A stretch of DNA of 64,000 bases from Pocillopora verrucosa. Lineage: Eukaryota; Cnidaria; Anthozoa; Scleractinia; Pocilloporidae. The stretch spans positions 7,969,972-8,033,971 of the forward strand of contig NC_089316.1 in NCBI RefSeq assembly GCF_036669915.1. Reading direction: 5' to 3'. Within the stretch, counting starts at the first letter, position 1; each line of letters starts with the position of its first letter. The notes under the pieces are model-generated. The model did not search any database and was not told the DNA's origin. It saw nothing but the letters and a program-made list of their open reading frames with translations. This document shows, in pieces, positions 34,598 through 47,125 of the stretch. Position numbers and translations under genes: made by a program.

Positions 34598-35679
34598 GGT
34601 ATGCTGAACTTTTTACGAGCATCTGCATCAATGCATAGTCATATTTCTTGCTAAGAACAAGTTTCACCGCTTTTTGGCAAGCTGCTAGAATTATAGGATG
34701 TTAAGAAAAACTTAATCTTAGTCTTTTTGCAATTGTCATTTCACTTTGTGGCCGATCCTTCCTATCATTATAAAAACCTGAGTAAAACTCTGCAAGTTCG
34801 ACATGTCTTAGCTTAACAACCCATAGGAAATGACAATCGAGTCTTCTAACGCTGCTGAAGACGAGGAGTTATAAAGAAAATTTCGTGCAAGAGAGAATAT
34901 CCTTTCTTGCTTCGTGTTAATATTTTCATTATTCCTTCAGTGTGAGATCGATTCCAGCTATCATTGTTAAGAAAAAAGAAGAGTTTTCTTTGTTTTTAGA
35001 ATTATTGCCAGTTATAACAGCAAGATTCTTGCTGTGTTTTATGACATTTTAAAATGTATTTCAAGCCACCACGACAAGAAATCGATTACAGTTAATCTCG
35101 AGAACTAAGCAGGAATGAGGAGATGTCTTTCAATAACATGACTGAAATTGTCTACTGTGGCTGCAAACACAGTTGAACTATAAAAATATTAATAACACCA
35201 TGCTTCTTAAATTAAACAGTTTTAGACTCTTCCTTCTTCGATTTTGAATGATATCGAAAAGCAAGCATTTCTTTGTTTCTTTTCAAACTTGTATAACACG
35301 GAATTCACTTAAAGACATGCAGGAGTTCTCTTCATTCATATTTTAAGGTTGTAGGAGACCTTTTCTCCCATGAAGTTTAAATGTTTTTATTCAATGGATC
35401 GATGCGAGAGAGAATTCATCGATATGCCAGTTTAAAATCTGACTTAAAGTCACCGCGGAAGGCCTATTTGGTGCACCGTTTTCTTTTCCCGCTGATTAGA
35501 AGTGCTGTTTCACAGCACTTTTGTTTTCAGTCATTTGTGGCGGCGAAATAGCGTTTTCCGAAATCTCAGTTTCAAAACATGACCAAAATCTATCACATAG
35601 AACATAAAAAAACAATGATATTTCCATAGGGACACTTTTTTTAATACAGTAGCTGTTAGGATGCTCCGAATATCACCTT

Positions 35680-36475
35680 TGATTGTCATCTATAAAAGGC
35701 TTGTGTATTTGTTTTTAACACGACTATGGTCGAATTCTACTTTAGTTCTACTTTCCTCAACAGTTTTGAGGTTTCGCGGTGCCTTCAAAGAGATCAAATG
35801 AAAAAAGATTGTTACAAAGTCGTGCGGGAACTGTTCAGAGGGCTGGAGTAGTATTTAAGACTAACTTCAACATAAAAAAAAGAAGAAATTGATAGCGTTC
35901 ATGTAAGCTTCGGCAACAAAGCAGTCATTAGGTTCACTTTGTATAAATGATTCGAGACAACTTTTCTCTAAATATTTTTGGGGTAATATTTTTTCGGAAT
36001 AAATAGTAAGAGAATGAAGTTCAAATTGCTTGACCGATCGTACTTATTTTCTGCTTCCAGAAGTGTAATTTTCAGGACTTAATTATCTTCAAGCCCCACA
36101 GGTGTTCTCTGTCGGTTTTAATTTGCGTCCACGGGGCGTCTTTCCGGCCTACAATAGAAACCTCATAAGGAGGTTCGGCTAATTTCCATTCTCTAAACTG
36201 ATAAAAAATGAATGTCCTTAATGCATCAAATTCGTAATTTTCGGTCACGGAACTATACTTAAAAACAATAATATATATATATATATTTTTTTTTTTTTTT
36301 ATGGACTTATCTCCGACTTAAATTTCAATGCACAAAGGCTGTGCATTAAGAATCGAAGCTACTTGATAACGATATGACGCAAAGTGCTGATCTAATTTCA
36401 AGAGAGCTTTTTTTAAGTATGTTAACACATCATTCTCAAATGTTTGAGGACACTCGTTTTTGAGCAGAGCTGAAT
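35680..36475. repeat. Promoter-upstream block copy before G3
   Basis: Matches 11640-12268 (before G2), 27470-27960 and 48430-48900 (before G4). It includes CGTGCGGGAACTG, GGAATAAATAGTAAGAGA and GCGTCCACGGGGCGTC landmarks. An AT microsatellite followed by poly-T lies at 36271-36300. Confidence 0.65.
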
Positions 36476-36534
36476 TATATATCTTTTAGGCTTAAAAGTT
36501 TCTGAAAAGTGATAATCAAGTCTCCCTGACGTTG
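36476..36534 (+). promoter_or_regulatory. Putative TATA promoter and noncoding first exon of G3
   Basis: TATATAT at 36476-36482, then TTTTAGGCTTAAAAG and CTCCCTGACGTTG followed by the donor GTGAGT at 36535. Same layout and near-identical sequence as 12269-12327. It would splice to the acceptor ending at 37790. Confidence 0.45.
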
Positions 36535-37307
36535 GTGAGTGCGGGGGCTCTAAGGAATAATTGCGTGTTTATCATTCGTTATTCCTTTTCGGGGTAAGTC
36601 AAATTCTCTGTTATCATTAAGATGAGAAATAATGTTGTTCTCTGTGCTAATAAAACGGTAAAATCGAACGTGCTTCATCCGTGTGTCGATACATTAAAGA
36701 AAAAATTGCAAGCGTTTGAGCTCCAACATATGGTGCAAAATATTTTATGTAGGACTTCAAAGGAGCGAGCACCCACCTTTTACCAACACAACCCACGACA
36801 AAAAAAATTTTCACCTCTAAAGAACAATAGAGAAATCGAGACCAAAGTTTTGCCGCAATTCAACAGGCCTTTTTCAATTAAAAAGCCTCATTTCAATCTG
36901 TGGATTCATAATGCAAATTTAACCTCACATCTCCTCTCTTGAATTGATATGGAGGAGGAATCGAATCATTTTGTTCAAACCGAATCTTTGGCGCAAAAGT
37001 TGTGCAGCATTGTTTAATAAGGGTGTCGAAAAATTGCAAGCACAGTAATATTAACCTAAGGAAAGCACAGAGTCTTGTTTGAACTTTTTTTCTTATCAAC
37101 TTGTCATGACATGAATTAATATTCTCTCCTATAAATCAACGGTCACGATATGTTTTGCATCGCCAAAATGCTGTAACTCAAAATAACAATGGATCAAGTC
37201 TATAAAAAAATATATGAATGCTTACCTCACTCGTTTCGTTGTCACCTTTTAATCTTGAGGCCGATCAACATCTTAGCAGCAACTCTGTCTAGGAAGCAAC
37301 CTTTACA

Positions 37308-37650
37308 ATTCCCAAATAACTGCAAGAGATGTAAAAGTTAAGAATATCAAAGAGGCGGATGGACAAAGGTGTAGCGACTCCGACAGTAGTAACATTTAGT
37401 AGACATGTAGTTGACTTACAACCGATTCAGAATGGATTTCTTTATTTCTTTTCCATAAATCGGACGGTCACAATATATTTTGTATCGCCAAAATGCCGCA
37501 ACTCATGATTCCCAAATAACTGCAAGAGATATAAAAGTTACGAATATCAAAGAGCTGCGGATGAACAAAGGTGTAGCGACTCCGACAGTAGTAACATTTA
37601 ATAGACATGTAGTTGACTTACAACCGATTCAGAATGGATTTGTTCATTTC
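37308..37650 (+). repeat. 200-bp direct tandem duplication upstream of G3
   Basis: ATTCCCAAATAACTGCAAGA starts at 37308 and again at 37508, exactly 200 bp apart. Both units contain GGTGTAGCGACTCCGACAG and ACCGATTCAGAATGGATTT. G2 has a single version (about 12730-12780). It lies in the putative 5'UTR intron. Confidence 0.8.
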
Positions 37651-37801
37651 TCTTCCGCTTGTTTGTCCTTCCGCCTATTTTTGGGGGCATTTTGTTTGTT
37701 TACTTGTTTGGTTTGGTTTGTGTTAAATCAATGGGCTTGAAAAAAACGCTCAATGCATATTCCTAAATAACATATACTTTCCAATTTCAGCATCAGTGGC
37801 A

Positions 37802-40800
37802 ATGGCGAGGAATTCAAGCTTCCTAATCCTACTGGCCTCTTTGTATCTCATGGACTTCGCTATTGCCAAAATGCCGTGCAAGACAGAAGTTAGCGTAGCT
37901 GGTATGGCTCTCAAAGGATTCGTCTTTAAAAAGGTTCCAGTAACAGCTCCTTACGTGTGCGATACCACCTGCGAAAGAGAAACGATATGTCAAAGCTACA
38001 ATTATGTAATTGGGGAAAAGTCCTGTGAATTGAACTCCCGAACCAAGGAAGCAAGGCCCGAGAATTTTCAGCCAGACGATTTACGCTTTTACATGGGACG
38101 CATTAGTGGTAGAAGTATGTATCCGGTTTAGTTTATTTTACATACAAATCTTTCTCAGTGAGTTCCTAGTAACAGCTCGCTACTTTCCGAGAGCTGGTGT
38201 CCGATCGCTTGGTTATTAAATAGGGTCAGTGTCTTAAAGCAAAATTCGCCTTCCATGCATACACTGATATTAGCTAAACTTCTCAGCTCTTAATTATTGT
38301 TCTTCCATGTTTATCTTGCCCGGACAAATATATTATCAGATCTAATCTGTTTTGCACTTAAACCATTAAATGAAGTCATGTCTATATTTTAGCCCCCTTA
38401 GGATCTATTCCTGAACTACCAGCGCTATCGTGCCAAGAGATAAAATCAAGTGAAGGTGAAGACAGCATCAGTAAAAATTACTGGTTGGATCCAACTAATG
38501 TCGGAAGCTCAAAGTTGGTTTACTGCGACATGAATTTGGAAGGTAAGTCAGTATACCAAGAACAGAATTTACACAACGTCTGGTCTACCTTTGCCCTGGC
38601 CTTTTGTGAAATGTTTTCACCTTGTCTCAGTGATTTCTTCGATTAATTTTCAAATAGACATCGATGAATGTAAAGGCAGCAATAAAGTTTGTGACGAAAA
38701 TGCAAACTGCTCCAATACTGTTGGGTTTTATAATTGCACCTGCAAAGACGGATTTACTGGGGATGGACGCTTTTGCTCAGGTAAACTAGTTACAGACATG
38801 CCGAGGTACAATATTTAATTATTTTTCGCCTAAAAACACTGGAGGTACATTTGAGCTATCTACAATCGAGTGAGTGAATAATAGACCAATAATACCTTGC
38901 ATGCTATATCAGTGGACCCTTAGCATCACACAACGCAATTTTAGCAGGAATGTCTATATATTAGCTGTCCTACAAGTGCTAAGTTTTGTTTTTTTTAAGC
39001 AGCATTACCCATACATGTTTATGCACGGAGTTGCCATGATCTACATCCGGTTTGTTTCAGAGCCATCATGTTAGGAGACTAAAAAAATAACATTGGAGAA
39101 GAAAATATAATATCTAGGTTGCACGTTTCAAAAATCTAGTTCGTTAAAGACGAAAAAGTGAAAGCTTTTTAAGTGCAAAATTCATTTACGGTTTCTCAGA
39201 TATTGACGAGTGTAAAGGAAATCACTCCTGTCACGTGAATGCGAAGTGCAATAACACCCTTGGATCACATACATGTGAATGTCAGCCTGGATATACTGGA
39301 AATGGACAAAACTGCAAAGGTGAATTTAATGTCTTCGTTACAATATTTAGAATAGTCCTGCATGACTACAGCGCCGCACCAGTCAGCCGTGTTGCAAGAC
39401 AATTAGATAATTTATTACTCATATGTAACTCGTTATGATTTAGGCAGCCGTTCCTCATGTTTAGAACCTTCTAGGTAACGTCCCTGATTTTTAAATGAAC
39501 AATCTTGGTGACTTATGTATTGTTTTTCTCCACTAAAATTAACCTTATCACAATGATTGACAGAAGCATGAAAGTAGAATCGCTCGCTTGGCTCTGAACC
39601 TTGTGCACAGGATAGATATGTGAGTGATTTTCGATGGTGCTACGTTTTCGCTGACGCTTAAGATATATTTGAGAGAAAAAAGTTGAAAATTATTATCATC
39701 AAGTTTTATAAAATAATCAAGATACTACGGGCGCCCTGACTGGCCAAAAAACAACCGTTGATTGCACCGATAAACCCATGGAAAACTAAAGTTTAAATTA
39801 CTAAAGTAACAGACAGCACTTTCTATCGGATTACCAGCGTAGTAAACGTCTCCAGATGTTGGGAAACCATTCGAAAAAAAAAAAAAAGGAAATTTATCGC
39901 CTCCAGCTCGTAATTACAAACTTATGTCATGTCCTCACAACATCCCGCGTGGGTTATCTGGACAGCAAACTGATAGAAAGAGCGATGAATAAAGGGGGTA
40001 AGGTTCTAAAGAAGCTGTGGTGCTGCGTCGGTGGGAGAGTATAATAGGGTAATTAAGTATTATCAACAATTTTTTACTTTGTATTGTACATTGACGAACG
40101 TAGCGAGGCCCATCCCTTTAAAATGAATAAATGCCATCCGAATGCACCTTGCACTAGTACCCAGGGCTTGTACAATTTCTCTTGCAATCCCACGCTTATT
40201 GGAGATGGTTTTGATTGTCAAGGCTAGTTTGGTTTTTGGAGGTGATTAAATTTTTGTTTGGTTCCCACGTTGAATGTAGCAGTAAATTTCTTAGAGTTTA
40301 CTTTCATCCGACATTCACATCGAGGAGGCATACTTTTACGCTCCCTTGAGCACAAGAACGAATCAACTTTTGATTATAGGGGGTAAGTTTCTAAAGAAAC
40401 TGTAGTGCTGCATCGGTGGGAGAGTATAGCAGGTAATTCAGTGTTACCAACCAAGTTGAAAGCGTAAATTGGCCACTGTAAAGAGTAAAAAAGCTAATCT
40501 ACGTTTTCAACTCAGTTGTTAACACTAAATTACCAACTGATTATGTTTTAAATGATTTCAAAACCTTACACAAACTTTAACATGATGCAGACACGATACT
40601 CTCCGTGGCACTTAAAAACTCTTTAATAATCTCTAACCTTCCAAGATTCTCTTATAATAAGAGCAGTTATGATCAATCAAACTTATTTGACTTATGCAAG
40701 CCAATTCGCGTTATGATTACAAATAATTGGATGATGCTAGTGAGCAGAGAGTTATTACTCTCTCCTAGAAAATAATTGGGTACAAGCGAATACTTCTCGG

Positions 40801-41593
40801 CTGGCATCGTTGTGTGGGAGCTGAGGATCAATACTGAGGATGAAAAAATGTCTTAAACGCATTTTGCAGCATCCAGTTGAGGTACAAACAACTCGGGCTT
40901 TGATGGGCGATTAAAGAAAGAGGAAACGTAATTCCTTATGATGCTATCATTTCATTTTAGTTCCTTTGAGCATCATCATTGGCTAACCCAAGTTCTTCTA
41001 ACCCGAATTCTTCAAAACCTGAGTGACGCTAATAGAAAGAGCAGTTAAGCTACACCAAAATTTGGTCCAGCGTTTTGTGGCAACTTACCCCCCGCGGAAT
41101 TTTTTTTTTTGAGGGGGGGGGGGGGGGTATCAGGAACAAGCCAGTTGTTTCAGAGCCTTCTGGTTTAGAAGGTTATCTTTGTTACTACAACCTTTTTTTG
41201 TAATGTTTATTTCATTTAGTAGCCGACCCATGTTATTATCATCAAAACCTGAATGATGCCAGTAGAAAGAGCAGTTACCCAACACCCCAGAAACAAGAGG
41301 TGTGTGACGACCACCTTGTTGAGGGATGGTATCGTTTTGTGGGAGCTGCAGGAACAAAAATGCCAACAACGCGTGTGCCAGCATACAGATGTGGTACACA
41401 GTGGTCTGGCTGGTTGGATGCTGATCATCCTACAGTGGAAGAAGATGAAGTTCGAATGACGGTCTGCTTTAGTGATCGCTCTACTGGTTGCCGATACACA
41501 GGAACTATTTCTGTAAAAAACTGTGGATCTTACTTTATCTACCGACTTAAAAAGCCACCTAATTGTAACTCACGCTACTGTAGTACAGACTGA
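37802..41593 (+). CDS. G3: secreted PAN/fibrinogen-like/EGF2/D8C protein
   Basis: Model: join(37802..38114, 38393..38542, 38658..38780, 39200..39319, 41223..41593), 1077 nt, 358 residues, all introns GT-AG in phase 1. Domains are as in G2: signal peptide (MARNSSFLILLASLYL...), PAN-like domain, module with SCQEI/NYWLDP/YCDM, two calcium-binding EGF domains (DIDECKGSNKVC..., DIDECKGNHSCHVNAKC...), and D8C with eight cysteines ending SRYCSTD-stop. A third EGF-like exon at 40088-40222 is dead and left out. The PAN part is close to G2, but the second EGF and D8C are closer to G4, so the gene is a mosaic. Secretion is supported by the N-terminus; the ligand is unknown. Confidence 0.88.
40088..40222 (+). 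pseudogene. Dead EGF exon in G3
   Basis: Homologous to the intact G1 exon 1424-1558. The acceptor CAG has become TGT, the donor GT has become GC, the DEC cysteine is Arg (DER), and the CSC pair has become FSC. The open frame is otherwise kept ([20 protein letters not shown]). It is most likely skipped in splicing. Confidence 0.85.
40432..40534. repeat. Foldback repeat fragment in G3 intron
   Basis: A shortened copy of the foldback family: GGTAATTCAGTGTTACC at the left and TTAACACTAAATTACC at the right, with one TTGGCCACTGT arm. It has an equivalent at 61692-61794 in G4. Confidence 0.5.
41012..41138 (+). pseudogene. Truncated D8C exon relic in G3
   Basis: TCAAAACCTGAGTGACGCTA onward matches the D8C exon start, then runs into a poly-T/poly-G tract (about 41099-41127) where GGGATGGTATCG should be, and ends at CAGGAACAAG. 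It stands about 85 bp before the functional D8C exon. Confidence 0.7.
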
Positions 41594-43736
41594 ATGTTAA
41601 GCCAATATATTTCGCGCAGTAAGAGGACTCACAAATCGCTCCGTAAGTACATGTGTACGAGGTTTTGTCATGTGACGTATTCAACCTTTCTTCTCTATCA
41701 TAGACATTATCAGCAGATTTTAACTTTGGTGGCAAACAGGTATTCAATTCATTAGAATGATAATTCTCATCGGAAAGCCTTTGTCGTTGAAGAGAGAATT
41801 GCCCGAAGGATCTTTAAAGTAATCTTTAAGTAAAATCTATAAGACACAAACTCTCAAGCTTATGGTTTTCGAGTGATGACAGTCAAAATCTGATGTCCTC
41901 TGATGTTATATAAAGTTAAAGTAACAATAGTGACTCAGTATTTTGAAACGTTAAACCAATTTCCAGACACAGTAAGCAAAATTCAATGGTTTAGCTTGCA
42001 TAACCGTGTGTTAAATGTGTCCGAATCGACCAAAATTCATTTGAAATTAATGGATCGCTTACATCTCACGCTTATTTTGAATCAAAGTTAGAGATCTTTA
42101 CGCAATGGCTTCAAAGTGTCCCTATACAGCTTTCTTAACTAAGAGCACGGGCACTTCATTCATTCAAGACGAAATTTGTTAAAATAATTTTATATAGGTA
42201 ATCACGCGTTTCCAGTGCAATTTGAGATAAAACAGAACGAGAAAATTTCATCGACTAACCAAAATTGCATGAACCTGTAAGGCGAGTGCAACTTGCATAT
42301 GTATTATTAAGTTTAAAAGCTGCTTGTAGCTTTTAAAAGTTGACCTGTTTTACTACGGTTAATGTTTGCCTACAACATTAACACGCTAAAAGAAAGGTAT
42401 TCAGAACTGCGATGTGTTAAAAACAAGTATTTAGAGTAGCAAAGGTAAACACAAGTTTTCCTTTTTTATAATGCAAACATATTCAAAGAATCCTATGAAA
42501 AATAATATGCGCAGAAAAGAAACCCACCCCCACCACAACCCACAAAGGCTACTGCCTGATATTTCAATATTCTAGCCGAGACTAGTCTTCCAATCATTTA
42601 ATGTTCATTTGTCTCTACTTTACAAGAAGAGACCTGAACGCAAAGCAAATGGGGCAGAGCAGGGCGAGTTAATTGACAACGTATCGAAACATAGAAAAAT
42701 CGTCGGTGGACTTTTCAAAGCAAAGTGACATGAGCTGGGTCACTTTGTGGCTCAGCTTCTTGAGTGGTGTAAGTATAAGGGCATCGTGTATATTACCTCA
42801 TTATTTAACAAAAACTGTGTATCACTTTGTAAATACATTTACCTTACACGGATTATTTTCAGCTGAATTTCATGACACGAACACGACAATAAATGTTAAG
42901 GGCAGTGTAGTCTATGGGTCAGAGTAGGTTCTCGATACCATTCATCTAATGAAAGGTTATGTGAAAGACTTTTCAAATTCACTTGATAGCATCGCGAAAG
43001 AGTAGCTTACACCATTTTTTAGTGGAGTTAATGTAAATAACCAGGGAAAAATAACAACAACAACAAGGAAATGTTCGGGCAAATGCATGAAACCAGAACC
43101 CAGTGAAGTAAAAACAGAGCCATAAATCAAAACTGGGTTTAACTTTACATCGCAACGATTCAGTAACAAATGGAGAAATTTATTGAAAAAGATTTTAACG
43201 TAAGTAACAGAAAAGAAAAATACGATAATTTTTAACTTAATATTGAACATTTTTCTTCATTAATTGCAAGTAGTTTTCACAAGTAATGTTTGAATAATTA
43301 TGAAGTTAATAGTAATTTTAAAAAAAACTTGCAAAAGGCATCTCTTGTACTTCATGCCTTTGTTAGTACTAAGGGATGTACATAAATTTGATACCCGTAA
43401 GGGACAAGGTGGGGAGGGGGGGGGGGGGTTCTTTATAAAAGAACAATGGGAGAAGTCATTGTTATCCTTAGGACCTGAGAATAGTCATGGATACCTTTTG
43501 CGTTGTTGTAAATAAATTGCTCTGAAAAAAATTCATATTCACATGCCGCTAGTAAATGAAGTTACCGATAAAATGTGTAAACGCACTGGGCGGTTAACTT
43601 CGCACGGTTAATATATTTTTTTTCCGTAAATGAATCCGTCGGAACTGTTGCAGAATGAAGCCTGGTAATAAAACCACGTGCCGTAATATTACCCATCGTC
43701 TCCCGTTGCTGGATTGCATTATTTATCCTGTCGACG
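41594..43736. other. Intergenic 3' flank of G3
   Basis: No gene. Paralogous to 3984-6294 and 62854-64000. G-rich tract at about 43411-43428 followed by the conserved AACAATGGGAGAAGTCATTG block. Convergent carrier copy B begins at 43737. Confidence 0.6.
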
Positions 43737-46700
43737 TCATCTGTTCGGCAGAAGGAAGTGAATAACGTTTTCGTACACCACAAATGTGAGTGCACATGCT
43801 GGCGTTACTCTAAAAAGAAACAAAAACATCAACAATCAAACACACAATACACAGTATAATCAACAACGAACGTGTTTACATAGATTACAGTTTCAGGGTT
43901 TCTTCTAAACCGCTTCCTTACTGGATTTCCGAATTTGAAAAAAAAAAAACAGAAAACTGCTAAAACTTACACTAACGCACAAATACTTGTGATAACGATA
44001 AGTATCTTAATTATTTCACAGTATTCGCACATGTAACTGACGAAAACAATGACATGACACCGAATTTTTTAGCCTCTTAATGTATCTATCGCCTGTCTCT
44101 TCTCCCCAGTTTCTCACAGACTAGAATGTGCAAATAAGTTTAAACACCTTATGTGGGTACCCCATCTCTTGAGACCCTTTTCTTTACAAAGTGCCACCTA
44201 AAATTAAAGATGGGAGCCCACTAAGCCCTCTTGGCCAATTCTAGATTATACATTGCGGTTTAACACATAAAACTAACTAGCAAATCTACTTGCATCATCA
44301 AATTTATCTTTAACATTCTGCCTTACCTGAGGACACTGGGAATTAATCCTTTATAAAATCCTGTTACTCCTTCATGCCTAAGATTTTGAAAAGAACCTGC
44401 CGTGAGAAGAGGCCAGAAAAAGAAGAATACCTTCCTTCATGAAAATGTGGACTTTACCACTAAGCCGTAAGTCAATCCGAAAATTGGATCCAGTACTCAA
44501 ACGAGCTGGTTTCAGTTCTCCGCCAATTTTGGTCCAGTTCTTCGTCAAATTGTTTCAAAGGGGCAAAACATGTACCTCTCTTTAATGTAGAGGGTTTGAA
44601 ACTAGAGATGGAAAGCTAGTCTGTGACGTATCGAAAACTTTAAGTTCTCATATCAAGTTCCAACTTACCTGAAAGTCTTACTAATCACATCCAACGCGCC
44701 TTTGTATTCCACCATCGTGTACTGATTCTTTAGAAAAGTAAAATTCATGAACAATAAATGACAGCAGGAAACAGTAAATACTGAACGATTCAACAAAAGA
44801 ATCTTGTTGCTTAAAGATAGCTCCTGATATATTCAATTGGTTTTAGCTAATTTTATGGGCACAGGATCAGAACTTTCGCGCCGTGCGTTCCAATAACCAT
44901 CTTGGATCCGTGTTTCTTAAGAGGAATGGAAAGAGTGAAAGAGGGTGAAAGCTACTCTCCCTCATGAGAATTGATATTTATCCACATTGTAGGGTTTCCC
45001 TGGCCTTTTGTTGGTGCTCATTTGAACAACTGGGAGGGGGGATTTGTGGGGCTAACGAATCTTTTCCCAAAGAACCGACACAATGACCTAGCTGAGAGCT
45101 CGAGGCTCAAGCACAGACCACATCAACCTGGAGTCCAGTAAACCAACCGATGAGATCACCGGCCTGAAAACTAAAAAAAACCTTAAACTACAAGTTTATT
45201 TCAAGATAATAGCATACAAAAGTAAAACAAAATCGATTTCAAAAGGTTAATAATTTGCTAATGAATCTCCCATTCTAGCCTGAAGTCTTGCTCTAACCAC
45301 TTGATAAGGATATGTCGCTGTTGCGGCGAAAATTTTCGACAGTGAAGCCATTACAAGGTACTCAATTGAACTCTATGAAGAAAATGAAAGTTAGCAAAAC
45401 ATAAATTAGAGAGCAAAAAATTTCATATAAAAAAAAGAACTATTACATTTTCAGCACTTCAGAGTGATTCCCAAGATAACCCATACATAATAATAAACGT
45501 CATCCTATTAGTACCTTCCTACCAGCCACATGTACAACAAAGGTAACAAAGGTTGTCTTTTGGGCGTCAGTTGTAGCTTCAAAATGCTGAAGCTCGTCAT
45601 GGAGGATGACTACTCAAGATGAGAAGCCAAAAACGCCCCCACCCTTCCCTCTCTCATGTTCTCTTTTTGCATTCGCCACTGGCCATTACACGTGTTCGTG
45701 TTGACCCTTTACACCCTAACATCAATATCCATATTCTCCATACTGTTCTCTATACATTTCCAAAGATACTGACAAGGAGAATTTCTTAAACAGTCAAGAA
45801 CTTTTTCGGTGGCTGAATATTTCCTCTATTCTCATGACGTCCATGTGTGATTCAGAGGTGATATTGTAAGGAGAAGTTAGATGTCAGTCAATCTTAGGAG
45901 GGGGGGGGGGGGCAAAGGGTTGATTCTTATCAATCCTTCTGGGTAGAGAGGGGAGTTGAGAGTAAAGTTTCGTTCCAGTAAATGACAACACTTCAGTCAT
46001 CCACCCTAAGCTATGAACATGATCAGAGTAAAAGCACTTCACATGTTCTGTTTGTCAAGGTTTAAGACCAAGAGTTTCTTGTTTGCTAACTCGCTTGAAT
46101 TTGTGAGCTTTAACGCGTATACAATCAACTATACAAACACATGCAGACAGTATTCACCAGCTTCTTGTTGATTGGTGTTCCAAAATATTGACTGTAGCCT
46201 TTCTTCAGCTCCTCATAGGCCATGAATTGCAGTGCTCCGTGCGATACGCCAAAAACACCTGGAACGTAGCCCTGGTCAAGTAAAATAAGATGATATGAGC
46301 AAACTTCATGTTCCATCCAAACACATAAACTCAGGTTTATCACTCACAATACCATTATCTAAGCTAGACGAAGATAGCGGGGTCTTAAAAAAGGCTGAAA
46401 TAGCTTTGTATGGTTCCTGACTCTGAGACTGATGTTTATGCTTCTCTTTTGTTTTTGCGCTTACCTTCCCTTTTTCTCTTTTTGATTGTTTCCCTCCTTT
46501 TTTTAAGGAGGTTTGAAAACCACTGTTGGCTTAGTGCATATGCAGCAACCAAAACATACTAACTACAATATTAAAATGTTTTACATTAAGGCTCAAAAGT
46601 GAATATCAAAGACATAATTGTGATTGCATCATGAAGACCTACATCTGTAAGATACCTAAAGTTCTCTGCAATCAGAGTACCAAACAATGAGTCACTCAAA

Positions 46701-47125
46701 AAACTGGCCCGATGCATTGGTGTAAAGTTTTCAAATTTTGCTCTATAAGAGCACTTTTTCACTTCCACTATTGAATCTCCCATGTACATTTAGGAACTAA
46801 AGACTATATATATATATATATATGTTTAATAATTCCTCTATTGTACAACATTTTATGCCATTATTTTTTGTGTTCTTAAGCCCAAGGTATTAAGGTACAC
46901 ATGGAGCGGTACACACCACTTGTGACTTCTTGGATTTGATTGACTTTATTAGAGACCAATACCCTGCATACTTCACCACAAGACCAGCACACACAGTCAA
47001 AATAATCTCAATTTTTAACTTGATCAATCAATCAAAATCAATCAAAATCTGTCAACCGATACATATCAAGGTTACCTTGTATAAACCTCTCAACTCCTCA
47101 TGTCTCCTCAACTTTAACAGAGCAT
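43737..47125 (-). pseudogene. SLC25A32-like carrier, 5'-truncated copy B (best preserved)
   Basis: Minus-strand exons: 47076-47125 (ALLKLRRHEELRGLYK), 46158-46271 ([20 protein letters not shown]...INKKL), 45280-45372 ([15 protein letters not shown]...[10 protein letters not shown]), 44669-44727 (NQYTMVEYKGALDVISKTF), 44327-44377 (HEGVTGFYKGLIPSVL) and 43737-43809 (VTPACALTFVVYENVIHFLLPNR-stop). All frames and phases join, giving about 146 residues, the C-terminal half of a six-helix carrier. One donor (after 45280) is GC instead of GT. No exon for the first half was found up to the block boundary near 47690, so a full carrier cannot be made. The family normally carries folate or FAD into mitochondria. 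If a new promoter exists, it could still be transcribed. Confidence 0.8.
45703..45905 (+). repeat. Dispersed repeat, paralogue of 18786-18990
   Basis: Same element at the same position in carrier copy B, starting ACCCTTTACACCCTAACATC and ending at a G-rich run near 45897-45912. Shared placement shows it predates the duplication of the carrier fragment. Confidence 0.55.

Larger units (their letters stand above)
26444..35650. other. Gene-poor region with eroded copies of the promoter block
   Basis: No convincing gene. 26930-27130 and 31620-31810 are paralogous to each other; 27470-27960 matches 11640-12110 and 35680-36150; 32150-32330 is a more diverged relative of the same block; 28380-28440 has another copy of the first-exon/donor motif (GTTG then GTAAGT at 28435). 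The stretch looks like one or more array units whose coding parts have been lost. A 27-nt poly-T run is at 31236-31262. Confidence 0.45.

Noticed and set aside
46586..46789. 67-residue minus-strand frame with a protein-like look
   Set aside because: The paralogous site near 19660-19840 has several stops, and it lies in a carrier intron.
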